DNA of 64,000 bases from Dysosmobacter welbionis (GCF_005121165.3 NZ_CP034413.3:124001-188000), one strand, 5' to 3'; positions 10,201 through 18,878 are shown, numbered from the stretch's first letter. Program-made: numbers and translations. The notes: generated from the letters alone by a model not told the origin.

Positions 10201-10821
10201 GCCGCCCCAGACGGTCCGGTTCTCCGCCAGCCACCCGGCCGGGTCCGCGTGGCTCTGGACCTTGTCGTACAGCTCCAGCACCAGGGCGGCCAGACGGCTG
10301 TCGTCCCGTCCGGCCCCCAGCGTGTCCGCCAGCAGGCCACGGCCCTCGTCCAGCTGGTCATAGAAGTCCTCCAGCGTCCGGGAGAGCACCCGCTGGCGGA
10401 TCAGCTGGGCCTCGTTATCGTCCAGCACCCGGAAGTCTGGGGTCAGGGCCCGGCTGTCCCCCTCCCGGGCCAGGAGGTGGGTGTTCTCCCGCAGCAGCGA
10501 CGTGCAGAAGGCGTCCACGGTCTTGATGTCCGCCTGATACACCCGCAGCAGCTGCCGCCGGAGCTGCTGGTCCCCCGGCGTCTGGCCCAGCCGCTTGGAC
10601 AGCTCGGAGGCGATCTTGCTCCGCAGCTCCGCCGCGGCGGCCTTGGTGTAGGTGATGATGAGGAAATCATCGATATTGCAGCGTTCCTCCGTCACATAGC
10701 GGAAAAGCCGGTCCACCAGTACCTTTGTCTTGCCGGAGCCGGCGGCGGCGGACACCAGCAGGCTGCCGCCCCGGTTTTCCACCACCGCCTGCTGCTGGGG
10801 GGTCAGGGTCAATTTTGCCAT
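7261..10821 (-). CDS. addA: ATP-dependent helicase/nuclease subunit A (AddA)
   Basis: Helicase and nuclease subunit of AddAB, the Gram-positive counterpart of RecBCD, which resects double-strand breaks to a Chi-like site. It is 1186 residues, normal length. UvrD-type motifs: Walker A AAAGSGKT (residues 25-32), ITYTKAAAAELRSKI (motif Ia), ILVDEYQDTNEIQ (motif II), VGDVKQSIYRFR (motif III), SIHKSKGLEFP (motif V) and YVAMTRPKEKL (motif VI). The C-terminal RecB-like nuclease has GVVDCCFE and VVDFKTDR. It starts one base after the addB stop, so translation is probably coupled. Confidence 0.97.
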   Translation of the reverse strand: MAKLTLTPQQQAVVENRGGSLLVSAAAGSGKTKVLVDRLFRYVTEERCNIDDFLIITYTKAAAAELRSKIASELSKRLGQTPGDQQLRRQLLRVYQADIKTVDAFCTSLLRENTHLLAREGDSRALTPDFRVLDDNEAQLIRQRVLSRTLEDFYDQLDEGRGLLADTLGAGRDDSRLAALVLELYDKVQSHADPAGWLAENRTVWGGWEGGFDDTPYAAELLAAIRRKGAHWGALLRSASARTEGDEALYRGYGEKFLQVSVAFDALAQVQTWEAARQTEAAVAFPRLSTPKGRKDEPGIAALKQVWERCKAEEKKLAGLLSVSEEEAMEDLTAVAPAMVALLELTEDFAERYRQEKLRLNAADFSDQEHLALGLLVGSGGAPTELGEQVAARYREILVDEYQDTNEIQNAIFRAVSKNGQNIFTVGDVKQSIYRFRLADPTIFLGKYNRFKSWQEAADGEERKILLSRNFRSRREILESTNFIFSNILSVEMGEMDYGEDEALHFGAAYYPERMDCQTEFHLISAHQKAGENDKPVKKVTAEARFVAARIRKLLDEGYPVTESDGTLRPCRPEDIVILMRSPGSRSAAFAAALAERDIPCSFQESGDFFHTMEISVMLSLLEIVDNPRQDVPLISVLRSPLFGFTADRLAEVRSAAPTGDYYDAVTADGGEDCKDFLAILSDLRQAGRDMSVHRLVWHIYNRLNVLGVFGAMDDGAARRENLIALSQHAEKFESNGYRGLFAFVTQLRRLLEQDQAPATRGPAEAAGVRLMSIHKSKGLEFPIVILADLDHAFSRQDFDTPVLVHPDMGLGPKRIDLERKIQYPTLARLAIQEKLRRENLAEEQRILYVAMTRPKEKLILVDALYNATGRLQKLAAVAACPVLPETVAEGRTLGDWVLLPLLCRPEAAPLRAMAETEIDQLYIGEDRSWQVFLHDSEDYRERPARPQATAEETGETALFDPELLSFIYPYQRETALPAKVTATQLKGRPADQEIAEYAAHTPYLRPLSQPNFRRERQGLTPAERGTATHLVLQYLDFSNVDVAGQIEALRQRSLLTDQQAAAVETAPLERFLRSPLAEEIRKSRSVLREYRFTLLMDARDYDPAAAAGEEILLQGVVDCCFETADGLTVVDFKTDRVFSALEVRQRAEHYRPQLEAYSRALERVLEKKVVRRALYFLAAGETMEI

Positions 10822-10822
10822 G

Positions 10823-13800
10823 TTACTGTCCGCCTCCTCTCTCTGTCTCCTCTTCCACCTGGCGCCAGAACTCCTCCGGCTTTACCGGCAGGATGTAGTG
10901 CAGGTGGTCGCCGTCCCGCCCATCCTGGAAGTGGCAGGCGTCGGCCCAGTCGCAGTATTTGCAGAAGCTGTTGTCCTCATTGTGGCAGCAGGGGTCCGCG
11001 TCGATGTTGCCGTCCCGGACCTCCCGGGCGATCTGGTGGAGCAGCCGCTCCACATACTGCCCCAGCCGCCCAAGCTGATCGGCGGAGGCCAGGGCGCCGG
11101 ACACGTCCCCCTCCCGGTTTACCCGCACCGGTAGGAACCGGGGACTTTGCAGAGCCTCGTGCTCCATGGCCTGGAGCACCTCCGGTTCAGAGAGCAGCAG
11201 GCCCGTTCGGCGCAGCTCCTTCTCCCGCTGGCTCTGGAGCTGCTCCGGCGTGATATTTCGCTCGGCGGAGAGAATCTCATCCCGGGCAGGGAGATACAAC
11301 ACCCCGGCGGGCTCAATGTCCATGCCAAACCGCTGCTTGCCCTCCTTTTTCAGGGCGAACAGGTACAGCAGCATCTGGATATCCAGGCCCATCCGGACGG
11401 CGGCCAGGTCAAAGGCTTTCTTGCCGGACTTGTAGTCCACTACCCGGAGATACAGTCTGTTGTCCTTCACCCAGCCGTCCACCCGGTCCACCTTGCCGCC
11501 GATTCGCAGCTCCGCGTCCGGCTCGCTGACCGTCACCGCCGGCAGTTCTCCGCGCTCGCCGAAGGACAGCTCGAAGGCCAGGGGCACGAAGTCGGAGCAG
11601 CGCATCTCCTCGGCGATCTGGTCCACCACCGCGTAAGCGGTGTTCCGCAGCCGGGCGAAGAGGTACCGGAACCGGGCGTTCCGGCCCTCCAGATTTTGGA
11701 GCACCTCCGCCGCATACTGCTCAATATAGCGCCGCACCAAGGCGTGGAGGTCCTCCTCTCCCACTGCGGCAAAGCCGCCCCGGTCCAGCACGTCCTTTGT
11801 GACGTGCTCCAGCAGGTAGTGGAGGAAGGTTCCGATCTGGGGGGCGTCAAAGGCCGCCGCCCGGCGGGCCTTGGCCTTCAGGCCGTACTCCATAAAGTAG
11901 GCGAAGTGGCAGCTCCGCAGCCGCTCCACCCGGGAGGCGGACATGGAGATCCGCTCCCCGTACAGCGATTGTACCGCGCTCCTGGAGAGGCTCCCCCGCT
12001 TCAGCGCAGCCGCCCGCTCCATGGCCGCCATGGGGGGCGCCAGGACCTCGTCATCTGCGAAATACCGCCACAGGATCCCCCCTGGGGCGGTCCCTGCGGT
12101 CTCCAAGGCAGGGATCCTTGCTGTAAGGCGATAAGCCTTATCAGTCCCTTCGTGCTCGATACGCAGCTCCGGAAACAGCGTTAGCAGGCGGTCCACTACA
12201 AAGGCAGGCCGCAGCTCTGCACCGGACACGTCCGCCGTGGGATAGCTGACCACCAGTCCCTCCCGGGGCTGAACCAGAGCGGCGTAGAGGTTCTGGAGCT
12301 CAATGCCCATCTGTTCCATGCCGCTGGGCGCCAGGCGGATACCCCGCTGGGCCAATTCCTCCCGGTCATCGTCGTTGAGAATGCCGCCGCTCTGTCCCAC
12401 AGCGGGCAGCACATGGTCATTGGCCCCCAGCAGAAACAGGTAGGCATCCGTGTGACGGTCATTTCGGGTGATTTCCGTGACGGACACCTGGTCCAGAGAC
12501 ACGGGGATAGTGCCCACGCTGTACTGGGAGGCCACCTGCCGCAGCAGGCGGCTGAATTCATCGGTCCCCATAGGCTCGTCCCCCAGGATCTCCACGAACT
12601 GGTCCAGGATGGCGCAGAGGATCTCCCACAGCTGGGCGGTCTCCTCCGCGTCCTGGAGGCGCCCTGCCTCCGCCTGGGCCCGCATCTGTTCCTCCAGCGC
12701 GTTCTGGAGATTCAGATGCTCCAGGAAACTATAAAGGGAATTTACTTTCTCCCCAGCTGTAACGCCGGCTTTCAGCCCTTCATACAGCTCCGCAAGAGGT
12801 GCGCGTACCCGGCGGCGCAGCTCGTTCACCCGGTCCAGGCGGGCCTGGCGGCGCTTATCCCAAGGTGCGCCATAACCGTCCGGATTGTCGGTCCAGTCCA
12901 CATCCCGGAGCCACATCTTCCCGTGGATCTCCCAGGTGAGAACGTAGTTTTCCAGCTCATCGCACTCCTCCGGCATCAGGCCCGCCAGGCCGGTCTTCAG
13001 CCAACGGAACATGTCCTCGTACTCCAAGCCGTTTTCCAGAGCGGAGAGGACGCCGGTGATAAGGCTCCACACGGGCTTTTCCAACATACTGCTCCGGCGG
13101 CTCAGATAGGCGGGGATGCTGTACCGCTCGAATACCGTCTCAATGGTGCCCTCGTAGTCGGTCATGTTCCGGGCGGCCACGGTGATATCCCGGTAGCGGC
13201 ACTTCCCCGCCGCTACCAGGCGGCGGATGTCCGCTGCCGTCTGCTCCACCTCGGAAAAAGCGGTGTCCGCCTCCCGGACCCGGATGGCGGAGCTGTCTCC
13301 TTGGTAGGGCTCCCCCTCTCCGAAGAAGTGATGCTCCAAATATCCCAGGGCGGAGTCGTCGGCGCTGGTGAGCGTCCGGACCTCCCATGGGCAGCCCGCC
13401 TGGTCCGCCAGCCGCGTCAGCTGGTCCCGGGTGCGGAGAGAGACCTGAAACATCTCCTCCGCGCTGTCCGGCTCCCCCAGCAGCGTGACAGTGACAGACC
13501 GAGCCTGCCGCAGGATGCTCTCCAGCACCTGCCGCTCCTGGGCGTTGAAGTACGTGAAGCCGTCCACAAACACGTCCTTGCCGAAAGCGTAGCGGGAGGA
13601 CTCCAGCGCCTCGCAGAGCTTGGTCATCCGGTCCCGGGCATCAAGGCCGGGGCGGTACAGCCGGGACTCATAGGCGCCGTACAGCAGGCTCAGGTCCAGC
13701 AGCTTGTCCCGGGTGGCGCCCTGGATTTCCCGTGCCTGGCTCTCCAGCAGCTCTGGGGACACGTCGTAGCAGCGCAGCTCGTCGAAGAGGTCCAGCAGCT

Positions 13801-14149
13801 GCTGTAAAAACGACGCCTTCTGAGAGGGACGGCGATACACCTTCAGCAAGGGGGCCACCTCTCCCAGGGCCTTCTGCAGGGTCAACAGCTTGCCGCCGGC
13901 ATCCAATGTCACCTGAGCGGCGCCGCCGGTGATGGTCAGCACCCGGTCGCACAGGCGGCGGAAGCTGAGGACCTCCGCATGGCGGCTGGCAGTGTCTCCG
14001 CAGGCACGGCACAGATCCACCTCCGCCTGGTGGGAGGCGTGCTCCGGCACCAGCAGGATCTGCCGGCTGGAATCCCCCAGTTCTCCGATCCGGCGGAGCA
14101 CCTGTTCCGATTTTCCCGTTTTGGCCCGGCCCATCAGGATCGTCAGCAT
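10823..14149 (-). CDS. addB: ATP-dependent nuclease subunit B (AddB)
   Basis: Partner of AddA that recognises Chi and has the second nuclease. 1108 residues from ATG 14149, chosen because AAAGGAGGT lies just upstream; an in-frame ATG at 14176 lacks one. Walker A GRAKTGKS at residues 7-14. The C-terminal nuclease has VVDYKSGKKAFDL. An Fe-S cluster is predicted: the first cysteine is in RLRSCHFAYF and the other three in the end region CKYCDWADAC. The order addB-addA on one transcript is the usual Firmicute arrangement. Confidence 0.96.
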   Translation of the reverse strand: MLTILMGRAKTGKSEQVLRRIGELGDSSRQILLVPEHASHQAEVDLCRACGDTASRHAEVLSFRRLCDRVLTITGGAAQVTLDAGGKLLTLQKALGEVAPLLKVYRRPSQKASFLQQLLDLFDELRCYDVSPELLESQAREIQGATRDKLLDLSLLYGAYESRLYRPGLDARDRMTKLCEALESSRYAFGKDVFVDGFTYFNAQERQVLESILRQARSVTVTLLGEPDSAEEMFQVSLRTRDQLTRLADQAGCPWEVRTLTSADDSALGYLEHHFFGEGEPYQGDSSAIRVREADTAFSEVEQTAADIRRLVAAGKCRYRDITVAARNMTDYEGTIETVFERYSIPAYLSRRSSMLEKPVWSLITGVLSALENGLEYEDMFRWLKTGLAGLMPEECDELENYVLTWEIHGKMWLRDVDWTDNPDGYGAPWDKRRQARLDRVNELRRRVRAPLAELYEGLKAGVTAGEKVNSLYSFLEHLNLQNALEEQMRAQAEAGRLQDAEETAQLWEILCAILDQFVEILGDEPMGTDEFSRLLRQVASQYSVGTIPVSLDQVSVTEITRNDRHTDAYLFLLGANDHVLPAVGQSGGILNDDDREELAQRGIRLAPSGMEQMGIELQNLYAALVQPREGLVVSYPTADVSGAELRPAFVVDRLLTLFPELRIEHEGTDKAYRLTARIPALETAGTAPGGILWRYFADDEVLAPPMAAMERAAALKRGSLSRSAVQSLYGERISMSASRVERLRSCHFAYFMEYGLKAKARRAAAFDAPQIGTFLHYLLEHVTKDVLDRGGFAAVGEEDLHALVRRYIEQYAAEVLQNLEGRNARFRYLFARLRNTAYAVVDQIAEEMRCSDFVPLAFELSFGERGELPAVTVSEPDAELRIGGKVDRVDGWVKDNRLYLRVVDYKSGKKAFDLAAVRMGLDIQMLLYLFALKKEGKQRFGMDIEPAGVLYLPARDEILSAERNITPEQLQSQREKELRRTGLLLSEPEVLQAMEHEALQSPRFLPVRVNREGDVSGALASADQLGRLGQYVERLLHQIAREVRDGNIDADPCCHNEDNSFCKYCDWADACHFQDGRDGDHLHYILPVKPEEFWRQVEEETERGGGQ

Positions 14150-14247
14150 GGCGGGACCTCCTTTGCGCAATTTCAAAATTCATTGTAGCATATCCCGCCG
14201 ATTCGTGCTATCCTGTTTCTTGAAGATTTTCCGAGGAGGACTGACCC

Positions 14248-14865
14248 ATGCACATTCCCCAAGGCCCCACAGCCGCCCTGGCGCTGGAGCTCTTCGACGA
14301 CGCCCTGGCCGCTGCCCTCCGGCCGTCGCCGGACTATGATGTGAGCCGGTGGCTGTACGTCCCCAACCACTATTCGGAATACCGGTACATCCTGGGCACC
14401 CGGGGCCGGAAGCCCCTGATCTGCATGGGTATCAACCCCTCCACCGCCGCGCCGGACGCTCTGGACCCCACCCTCCAGTCCGCCCAGCGGATCGCGCTTT
14501 CCAACGGGTACGACAGCTTTTTGATGTTCAACGTCTACGCCCAGCGGGCCACCCGGCCCGACGATATGGAGCGGTCCTGCAACCCGGTGCTCCATGCGGA
14601 GAACCGAAGGGCCTTCTGGTATCTCCTCTCTCTGTCCCCGGCCCCCGCCCTGTGGGCCGCCTGGGGGAACATCATCGAGAAGCGAGGGTATCTGATGGAT
14701 TGTATGCGGGACTTTGCCGCCGACGCCAGCGCCGCCGGGGCCGGGTGGTTCACCGCCGGCCCCCTGCTGAAATCCGGCCACCCCCACCACCCCCTGTATC
14801 TCAAGGGGGACACGAAGCTGCTGGCCTTCGACATCGACAGATATCTGCGGGACCGGGCAACCTGA
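14248..14865 (+). CDS. DUF1643 domain protein
   Basis: A 205-residue protein. The DUF1643 signature is clear: YRYILGTRGRKPLICMGINP, followed by STAAPDALDPTLQSAQRIA and FLMFNVYAQRATRP, with AAWGN (about residue 137) and HPHHPLYL near the end. The fold resembles uracil-DNA-glycosylase-like proteins, but no biochemical role is established. It starts at ATG 14248 after GAGGA, faces away from addB and is closed by a terminator at 14884. Confidence 0.87.
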   Translation: MHIPQGPTAALALELFDDALAAALRPSPDYDVSRWLYVPNHYSEYRYILGTRGRKPLICMGINPSTAAPDALDPTLQSAQRIALSNGYDSFLMFNVYAQRATRPDDMERSCNPVLHAENRRAFWYLLSLSPAPALWAAWGNIIEKRGYLMDCMRDFAADASAAGAGWFTAGPLLKSGHPHHPLYLKGDTKLLAFDIDRYLRDRAT

Positions 14866-14883
14866 ACCGCTGCGAGGCACAAA

Positions 14884-14920
14884 GCAGGCCGCCCCCCAAT
14901 GGGGACGGCCTGCTGTTTTT
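14884..14920 (+). terminator. Terminator between convergent DUF1643 and corA genes
   Basis: GCAGGCCG (14884-14891) pairs with CGGCCTGC (14906-14913), followed by TGTTTTT. Confidence 0.8.
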
Positions 14921-14925
14921 CTGTG

Positions 14926-15768
14926 TCACAGCCACTTTTTCTTCTTGAAGTAGATCACCAGCGCCGCCACGATCCCCACGCTCACCAGAATCACCGCCGG
15001 GTATCCGTACTTCCAGTGGAGCTCCGGCATCCCCACAAAGTTCATCCCATACCAGCCTACCAGCAGGGTCAGGGGCAGGAACACCGCCGTCACCACGGTG
15101 AAGATCTTCATCAGGTCGTTCTGCTGGATGGACAGCTGGGACTGATAGGCCTCCCGCAGTTGGGCCACGGACTCCCGCAGGGACTGGACCGCGTTCAGAT
15201 ACCGCTCCATCCGATTGCCCAAGTTTGCAAAACGGCGGGTGTTCTGCTTGCCCAGCAGGCTGTTGTCGTTCTCCGCCAGCTCGTCAAAGATGGAATCCAG
15301 CTGCTCGTAGTACCGCTTCAGCCGCAGCAGCTCCTGCCGCCAAGCGATGATCCGGTCCAGATACGCCTCATGGGCACCGGTGAGCACCTCTGTCTCCCCA
15401 TCGCTGATGTCCGCCTCCAGCCGGTCCAGATGGGCCATATCCCCCCTCAGCAGCCGGACGAAGAAGCGGTGGAGCACCTGCTCGTTGGACAGTGCCTCTT
15501 CCTCCGGCACCAGCAGGGCCGCCTGGGCGGCGTCCTCCGCTGCGTCGTCCTCACAGAAGACGAACAGGTCCTCCCGGTCCAGATACAGCAGCATCTGGGA
15601 TGCTGCCGTCCGCTCGCTGCGCACGTCGTACCAGTCAAAGGCGATCAGATCGAAGTCCTCAAAGCCCTCAAACGCTTCGATCTGCCCCTCGTGGATGTAG
15701 TCCAGCACCTTGGCGTCCATATAGGGCTCCATCTCCCGGATGCGGGACATGGGCAGTACCTTTCGCAT
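14926..15768 (-). CDS. corA: CorA family divalent cation transporter
   Basis: A membrane channel for Mg2+ (or Co2+/Ni2+). 280 residues: a cytoplasmic domain with long helices (about residues 100-220), then the first membrane helix FTVVTAVFLPLTLLVGW, directly followed by the diagnostic YGMNFVGMPE loop, the second membrane helix (YPAVILVSVGIVAALVIYF) and the basic tail KKKKW. Shorter than E. coli CorA, as is common in Firmicutes. It begins 24 bases after the membrane protein gene at 15793-16344, so it may share that transcript. Confidence 0.94.
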   Translation of the reverse strand: MRKVLPMSRIREMEPYMDAKVLDYIHEGQIEAFEGFEDFDLIAFDWYDVRSERTAASQMLLYLDREDLFVFCEDDAAEDAAQAALLVPEEEALSNEQVLHRFFVRLLRGDMAHLDRLEADISDGETEVLTGAHEAYLDRIIAWRQELLRLKRYYEQLDSIFDELAENDNSLLGKQNTRRFANLGNRMERYLNAVQSLRESVAQLREAYQSQLSIQQNDLMKIFTVVTAVFLPLTLLVGWYGMNFVGMPELHWKYGYPAVILVSVGIVAALVIYFKKKKWL

Positions 15769-15792
15769 GGCGGTCTCTCTCCTCTCGGTCTC

Positions 15793-16344
15793 TCACAGGT
15801 TTTCCAGGCCGGCGTCCTTGGGCGGCAGGCCGTCATAGAGCCCGGCGCACTTCCACAGTGCCGCGAGAAACCAGATGATGCCCACCAGCAGGGCAATCAG
15901 GGCCATCAGTGCCAAAGCGTCCAGCAGCAGGCCGCCCAGCGTTCCGGCAATCTGTGCCGCCAACAGGACAAACCAGGCGGTCCGTGCCGAAGTGCCGTTC
16001 AGATCTGTCCCATAATGGGTCTCCATCTCCAAAATGGCCTGGATCACGCTCCAGGAAATATACAGGGCGACCGCCAGAGCAGCCAGCTCCAGGAGCGTAC
16101 TCAGCCAGTTTGCGCCGGTCACGCCCAGCAAGTCTCCCACCCACAGGATACCTGTGTATATGGCCACAGCCACAGCAAAGGGGCGGAGTTTCCCGAATCG
16201 ACCGCTCTCTCCCAACAATTCCCCTGCTGCCCGATAGAGTAAGATATAACCCGCAAAGGTCGGCAGCAGATTCAGTGTATGTCCGTTGATTGTCACATAA
16301 AAATTGATAAAGATCAAGAAGAACCCCCAAAAGATTCCCTTCAC
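15793..16344 (-). CDS. Hypothetical membrane protein, 183 aa
   Basis: A multi-pass membrane protein with about five hydrophobic segments, for example IFWGFFLIFINFYVTI at the start, LLPTFAGYILLYRAAGELLG, LLELAALAVALYISWSVI and ALMALIALLVGIIWFLAAL near the end. I do not recognise a named family. Its start codon overlaps the stop of the upstream XRE/membrane regulator by four bases (ATGA), so the two are translationally coupled and probably work together. Confidence 0.78.
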   Translation of the reverse strand: MKGIFWGFFLIFINFYVTINGHTLNLLPTFAGYILLYRAAGELLGESGRFGKLRPFAVAVAIYTGILWVGDLLGVTGANWLSTLLELAALAVALYISWSVIQAILEMETHYGTDLNGTSARTAWFVLLAAQIAGTLGGLLLDALALMALIALLVGIIWFLAALWKCAGLYDGLPPKDAGLENL

Positions 16345-16904
16345 TGCATTTCCTCCTCCCGCTTCTTTTGTACATGCCTTTTTCCGAAATACAGCACCAG
16401 CACCCCCGCCGCGATCTTCACGGCGGCGTACAGGGCCGGGAACAGCAGCACACCTGCCGGGAACACGTCAAGCAGATTCACTCCGCCCATCTCCGCCATA
16501 TCCCAGCCGATCAGACCCGTGAATCCGCCCAGCATCCCCCGGTACGCCAGATAAAACAGCGCCAGCTGCACCAGATCCAATACGCCCCAGGCGATCAGCA
16601 CCCATCCCAGCAGGTACCACTTCCGCTTGCTAAAGGCCAAAAAACGCTCCACCCAGTCCTTCCGTTCCTGGGGCGGCGGCTGCTTCTCCTCCGGCTTCGT
16701 CTGCTCCAGCTGGAGGCGGAGCAGATAGTCTGTTGTCACACCGAAAATATCCGCCAGGGCCACCACTTTGTCCGTCTCCGGCATGGTCTCGTCCCGTTCC
16801 CAGCGGCTGACGGCCTGCCGGCTCACCTGCAGGCGCTCGGCCAGCGCGTCCTGGCTCATGCCGGCTCTCTGCCGGAGGGATTGCAGCTTCTCTCCGAATG
16901 TCAT
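16341..16904 (-). CDS. Membrane-anchored XRE-family regulator
   Basis: 187 residues. The N-terminal HTH (FGEKLQSLRQRAGMSQDALA, then VSRQAVSRWERDETMPETDK) is followed by VVALADIFGVTTDYLLRL. The C-terminal half has three hydrophobic segments (KWYLLGWVLIAWGVLDLVQL, GFTGLIGWDMA, GVLLFPALYAAVKIAAGVLV). Start 16904 is chosen over 16910 because AAGGGAG is then 7 bases away. The domain order, DNA-binding then membrane part, and the coupled membrane protein gene suggest a membrane-stress or antimicrobial-response switch; this is an inference. Confidence 0.85.
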   Translation of the reverse strand: MTFGEKLQSLRQRAGMSQDALAERLQVSRQAVSRWERDETMPETDKVVALADIFGVTTDYLLRLQLEQTKPEEKQPPPQERKDWVERFLAFSKRKWYLLGWVLIAWGVLDLVQLALFYLAYRGMLGGFTGLIGWDMAEMGGVNLLDVFPAGVLLFPALYAAVKIAAGVLVLYFGKRHVQKKREEEMQ

Positions 16905-17103
16905 AGGCATTCTCCCTTCTCTTGGATGCCTTCAGCTTATCAGGCCGCCCGGTTGCATACCAGCAACCAAGCATGGAAGTTCCGCAATCTCAGATTGCCT
17001 TCCTCTCCAACATACCACAACAGGGCTCCCCGCGCAACGGCTCCGGCCCATATTGCAAGAAAAAACCAAGGCACCGGACGTCTCCGCATCCAAGCGCCCC
17101 GGC

Positions 17104-17622
17104 CTATCGGGCGGGCTCCAGCACAATGGGCAGGTCCACGATCTCCAGCCCCCGGCGCATGGCGTACTCCACCGTGTACCGGGTTCCGCCGGGAGACCCG
17201 TCAAAGGCGGCGATCAGCAGCGCGGCGTGGTCCACCATATACCGGTCCCGCCGCTGCATACAGGCGGGGGTGTAGCAGGCGGACACCAGGGTCTCAAAGT
17301 CACAGGCAGCCACCAGCCGCTCATACCGCCGCCGCTGGTCCGGCGGCCAGGCATCCGCCTGGGAGGGACATGGGACGGCCGCCTCCACCGTCACGTCCGG
17401 GTGCGTCTGGCGCAGGCGGAGGACGCACTCGCAGAAATACAGGTCACAGCCCAGGGCCATGCCGCAGAGAAAGTGACGGAATCCCTCCTGATAGGCCGCC
17501 TCCACCGCGTCTGCGATGCGGGCCTTGAGCGACACGCAGCGCAGGTCCTCCTCGTTATACCGCCATGGCAGCTTACCGGGCCGGTGCCCGGTAAAGCAGC
17601 AGGCCGCCTGCCGCCCCCGCAT
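17104..17622 (-). CDS. DUF1273/SLOG (YpsA-like) domain protein
   Basis: 172 residues from ATG 17622, with AGGAGGGAGG upstream; a longer in-frame start at 17691 lacks such a site. The Rossmann-like pattern starts with CCFTGHRPGKLPW, the diagnostic YpsA motif, then GFRHFLCGMALGCDLYFCE (about residues 49-68) and the nucleotide-binding C-terminal region DHAALLIAAFDGSPGGTRYT. Members of the SLOG superfamily bind nucleotides or ADP-ribose derivatives; B. subtilis YpsA affects cell division. The substrate is unknown. Confidence 0.85.
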   Translation of the reverse strand: MRGRQAACCFTGHRPGKLPWRYNEEDLRCVSLKARIADAVEAAYQEGFRHFLCGMALGCDLYFCECVLRLRQTHPDVTVEAAVPCPSQADAWPPDQRRRYERLVAACDFETLVSACYTPACMQRRDRYMVDHAALLIAAFDGSPGGTRYTVEYAMRRGLEIVDLPIVLEPAR

Positions 17623-17721
17623 GGTCTCCGCCTCCCTCCTTCTGGTCTTTGATTCAGTATAGAACATCCGTTCTTGTTTGTAAAGACCCACGGGAAATTT
17701 GCCGTTTTTTCATTTAGGGAC

Positions 17722-17750
17722 TTGCAATTTCTTCCGCGCTGTCATATACT
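17722..17750 (+). promoter_or_regulatory. Promoter of the FMN-riboswitch transcript
   Basis: TTGCAA (17722-17727) and TATACT (17745-17750) with a 17-base spacer; the predicted start is about 20 bases before the aptamer. Confidence 0.7.
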
Positions 17751-17776
17751 ATGGCCAGAAAGCAACTGAATACTTT

Positions 17777-17897
17777 GTCTTCAGGGCGGGGTGAAATTCC
17801 CCACTGGCGGTACAGTCCGCGACCGCCTGCGCGTATGCACAGGCGCTGACTCGGTGAAACTCCGGGACCAACAGTTACAGTCTGGATGGAAGAAGAT
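17777..17897 (+). promoter_or_regulatory. FMN riboswitch (RFN element)
   Basis: The conserved six-helix FMN aptamer is plain: TCTTCAGGGCGGGGTGAAAT at the 5' side, CCCCACTGGCGGTA, AGTCCGCGACC, CTCGGTGAAACTCCGGGACC, ACAGTTACAGTCTGGATG and closing GAAGAAG. The variable stem is CCTGCGCGTATGCACAGG. FMN binding should turn off the riboflavin transporter gene 108 bases downstream. The expression platform (17898-18005) has GC-rich partial stems, but I could not assign terminator or sequestering helices with confidence. Confidence 0.96.
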
Positions 17898-18005
17898 GAG
17901 TGCGGCGTGGCCGCGCGTTTGTTCGCGCTCCTGCGTTGCGTGGATCACCTTGGAGAAGCCAAAGCGTCCAGGGTGTTTTCAAGCAACGAAAAGGAGTGTA
18001 TTTTT

Positions 18006-18710
18006 ATGTCCGAACCCAATGCCAACGCCATCAAGAACCCCTCCCGGCCCGCAACAAACGTCCGAACCATCACCTCCCTGGCCATGCTGGCGGCCATCGC
18101 CTATGTGGTGATGCTCCTCAGCAAGATGCTGCCACAGGTGTCCGGCTTCCTGCAGATGGACCTGAAGGACACGGTCATCTGCATCGGCGCCTTCCTCTTC
18201 GGACCTCTGTCCGCCGCCGTCATCTCCATCGTGGTGGCCGTGGTGGAGATGTTCACCGTCAGCGACACCGGCCCCATCGGCTGCATCATGAATGTGCTGG
18301 CTACCTGCGCCTTCTGCTGCACCGCCGCCTTCGTCTACAAGAAGTTCCACACCCGCAAGGGCGCCGTCATCGGTCTGGCCCTGGGCACTGTTTGCCTCAC
18401 CGTGGTGATGCTGCTGTGGAACTATCTCATCACGCCCATCTACATGGGAATGGATCGCGAGGAAATCGTGGTCCCCATGCTGATCCCGGTGTTCCTGCCC
18501 TTCAACCTGGTGAAGGGCGGCCTGAACATGGCGCTGATCCTGCTGCTCTACAAGCCGGTGGTCACCGCCCTGCGGAAGGCCCGGCTGGTACCGGAGTCCC
18601 ATGCGCCTGTCGAGGGCAAGGGCAAGCTGAGCGCCGGGTTCCTCCTGTTCTCCCTGGCCCTGCTGGCAACCTTTGTGGTGCTGGCCCTGGTGCTGATGGG
18701 GATTCTGTAA
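18006..18710 (+). CDS. ribU: Riboflavin transporter S-component RibU (ECF type)
   Basis: A 234-residue membrane protein with about six hydrophobic segments. The start is ATG 18006 with AAAAGGAG upstream; the open frame extends further but passes through the riboswitch. The RibU pattern is seen in LAMLAAIAYVVMLLSKMLP, the FLQMDLKDTVICIGAFLFGP segment (family motif DxSDxP-like region before helix 3) and NVLATCAFCCTAAFVYKK. It works with ECF ATPases encoded elsewhere. The FMN riboswitch in front strongly supports riboflavin as substrate. Confidence 0.93.
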   Translation: MSEPNANAIKNPSRPATNVRTITSLAMLAAIAYVVMLLSKMLPQVSGFLQMDLKDTVICIGAFLFGPLSAAVISIVVAVVEMFTVSDTGPIGCIMNVLATCAFCCTAAFVYKKFHTRKGAVIGLALGTVCLTVVMLLWNYLITPIYMGMDREEIVVPMLIPVFLPFNLVKGGLNMALILLLYKPVVTALRKARLVPESHAPVEGKGKLSAGFLLFSLALLATFVVLALVLMGIL

Positions 18711-18724
18711 ATCTGAACACCACA

Positions 18725-18758
18725 GGCGCGGGGGCGGATACCGTCCCCGCGCCTTTTA
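18725..18758 (+). terminator. Terminator of ribU
   Basis: GGCGCGGGG (18725-18733) pairs with CCCCGCGCC (18745-18753), followed by TTTT. Confidence 0.85.
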
Positions 18759-18825
18759 CTGCGGCCCATATCCGTCCCTCCGCCTCCCTGCGCCGGTATG
18801 TCAAAACCTTCCCATCCCTTCTCCC

Positions 18826-18854
18826 TTTTCAGGAACGAACAGATGTGCTATAAT
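18826..18854 (+). promoter_or_regulatory. dinB promoter
   Basis: TTTTCA (18826-18831) and consensus TATAAT (18849-18854) are 17 bases apart; TG upstream of the -10 makes an extended -10. No clear LexA box (GAACnnnnGTTC) was found, although GAACGAAC at 18833 lies in the spacer and resembles a half site. Confidence 0.65.
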
Positions 18855-18878
18855 AGAAGTGAGAAAGGAGGCGGGGCC

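Noticed and set aside
8989-11253. 754-codon open frame on the plus strand
   Set aside because: Antisense across addA and addB; both sense genes have complete motifs.
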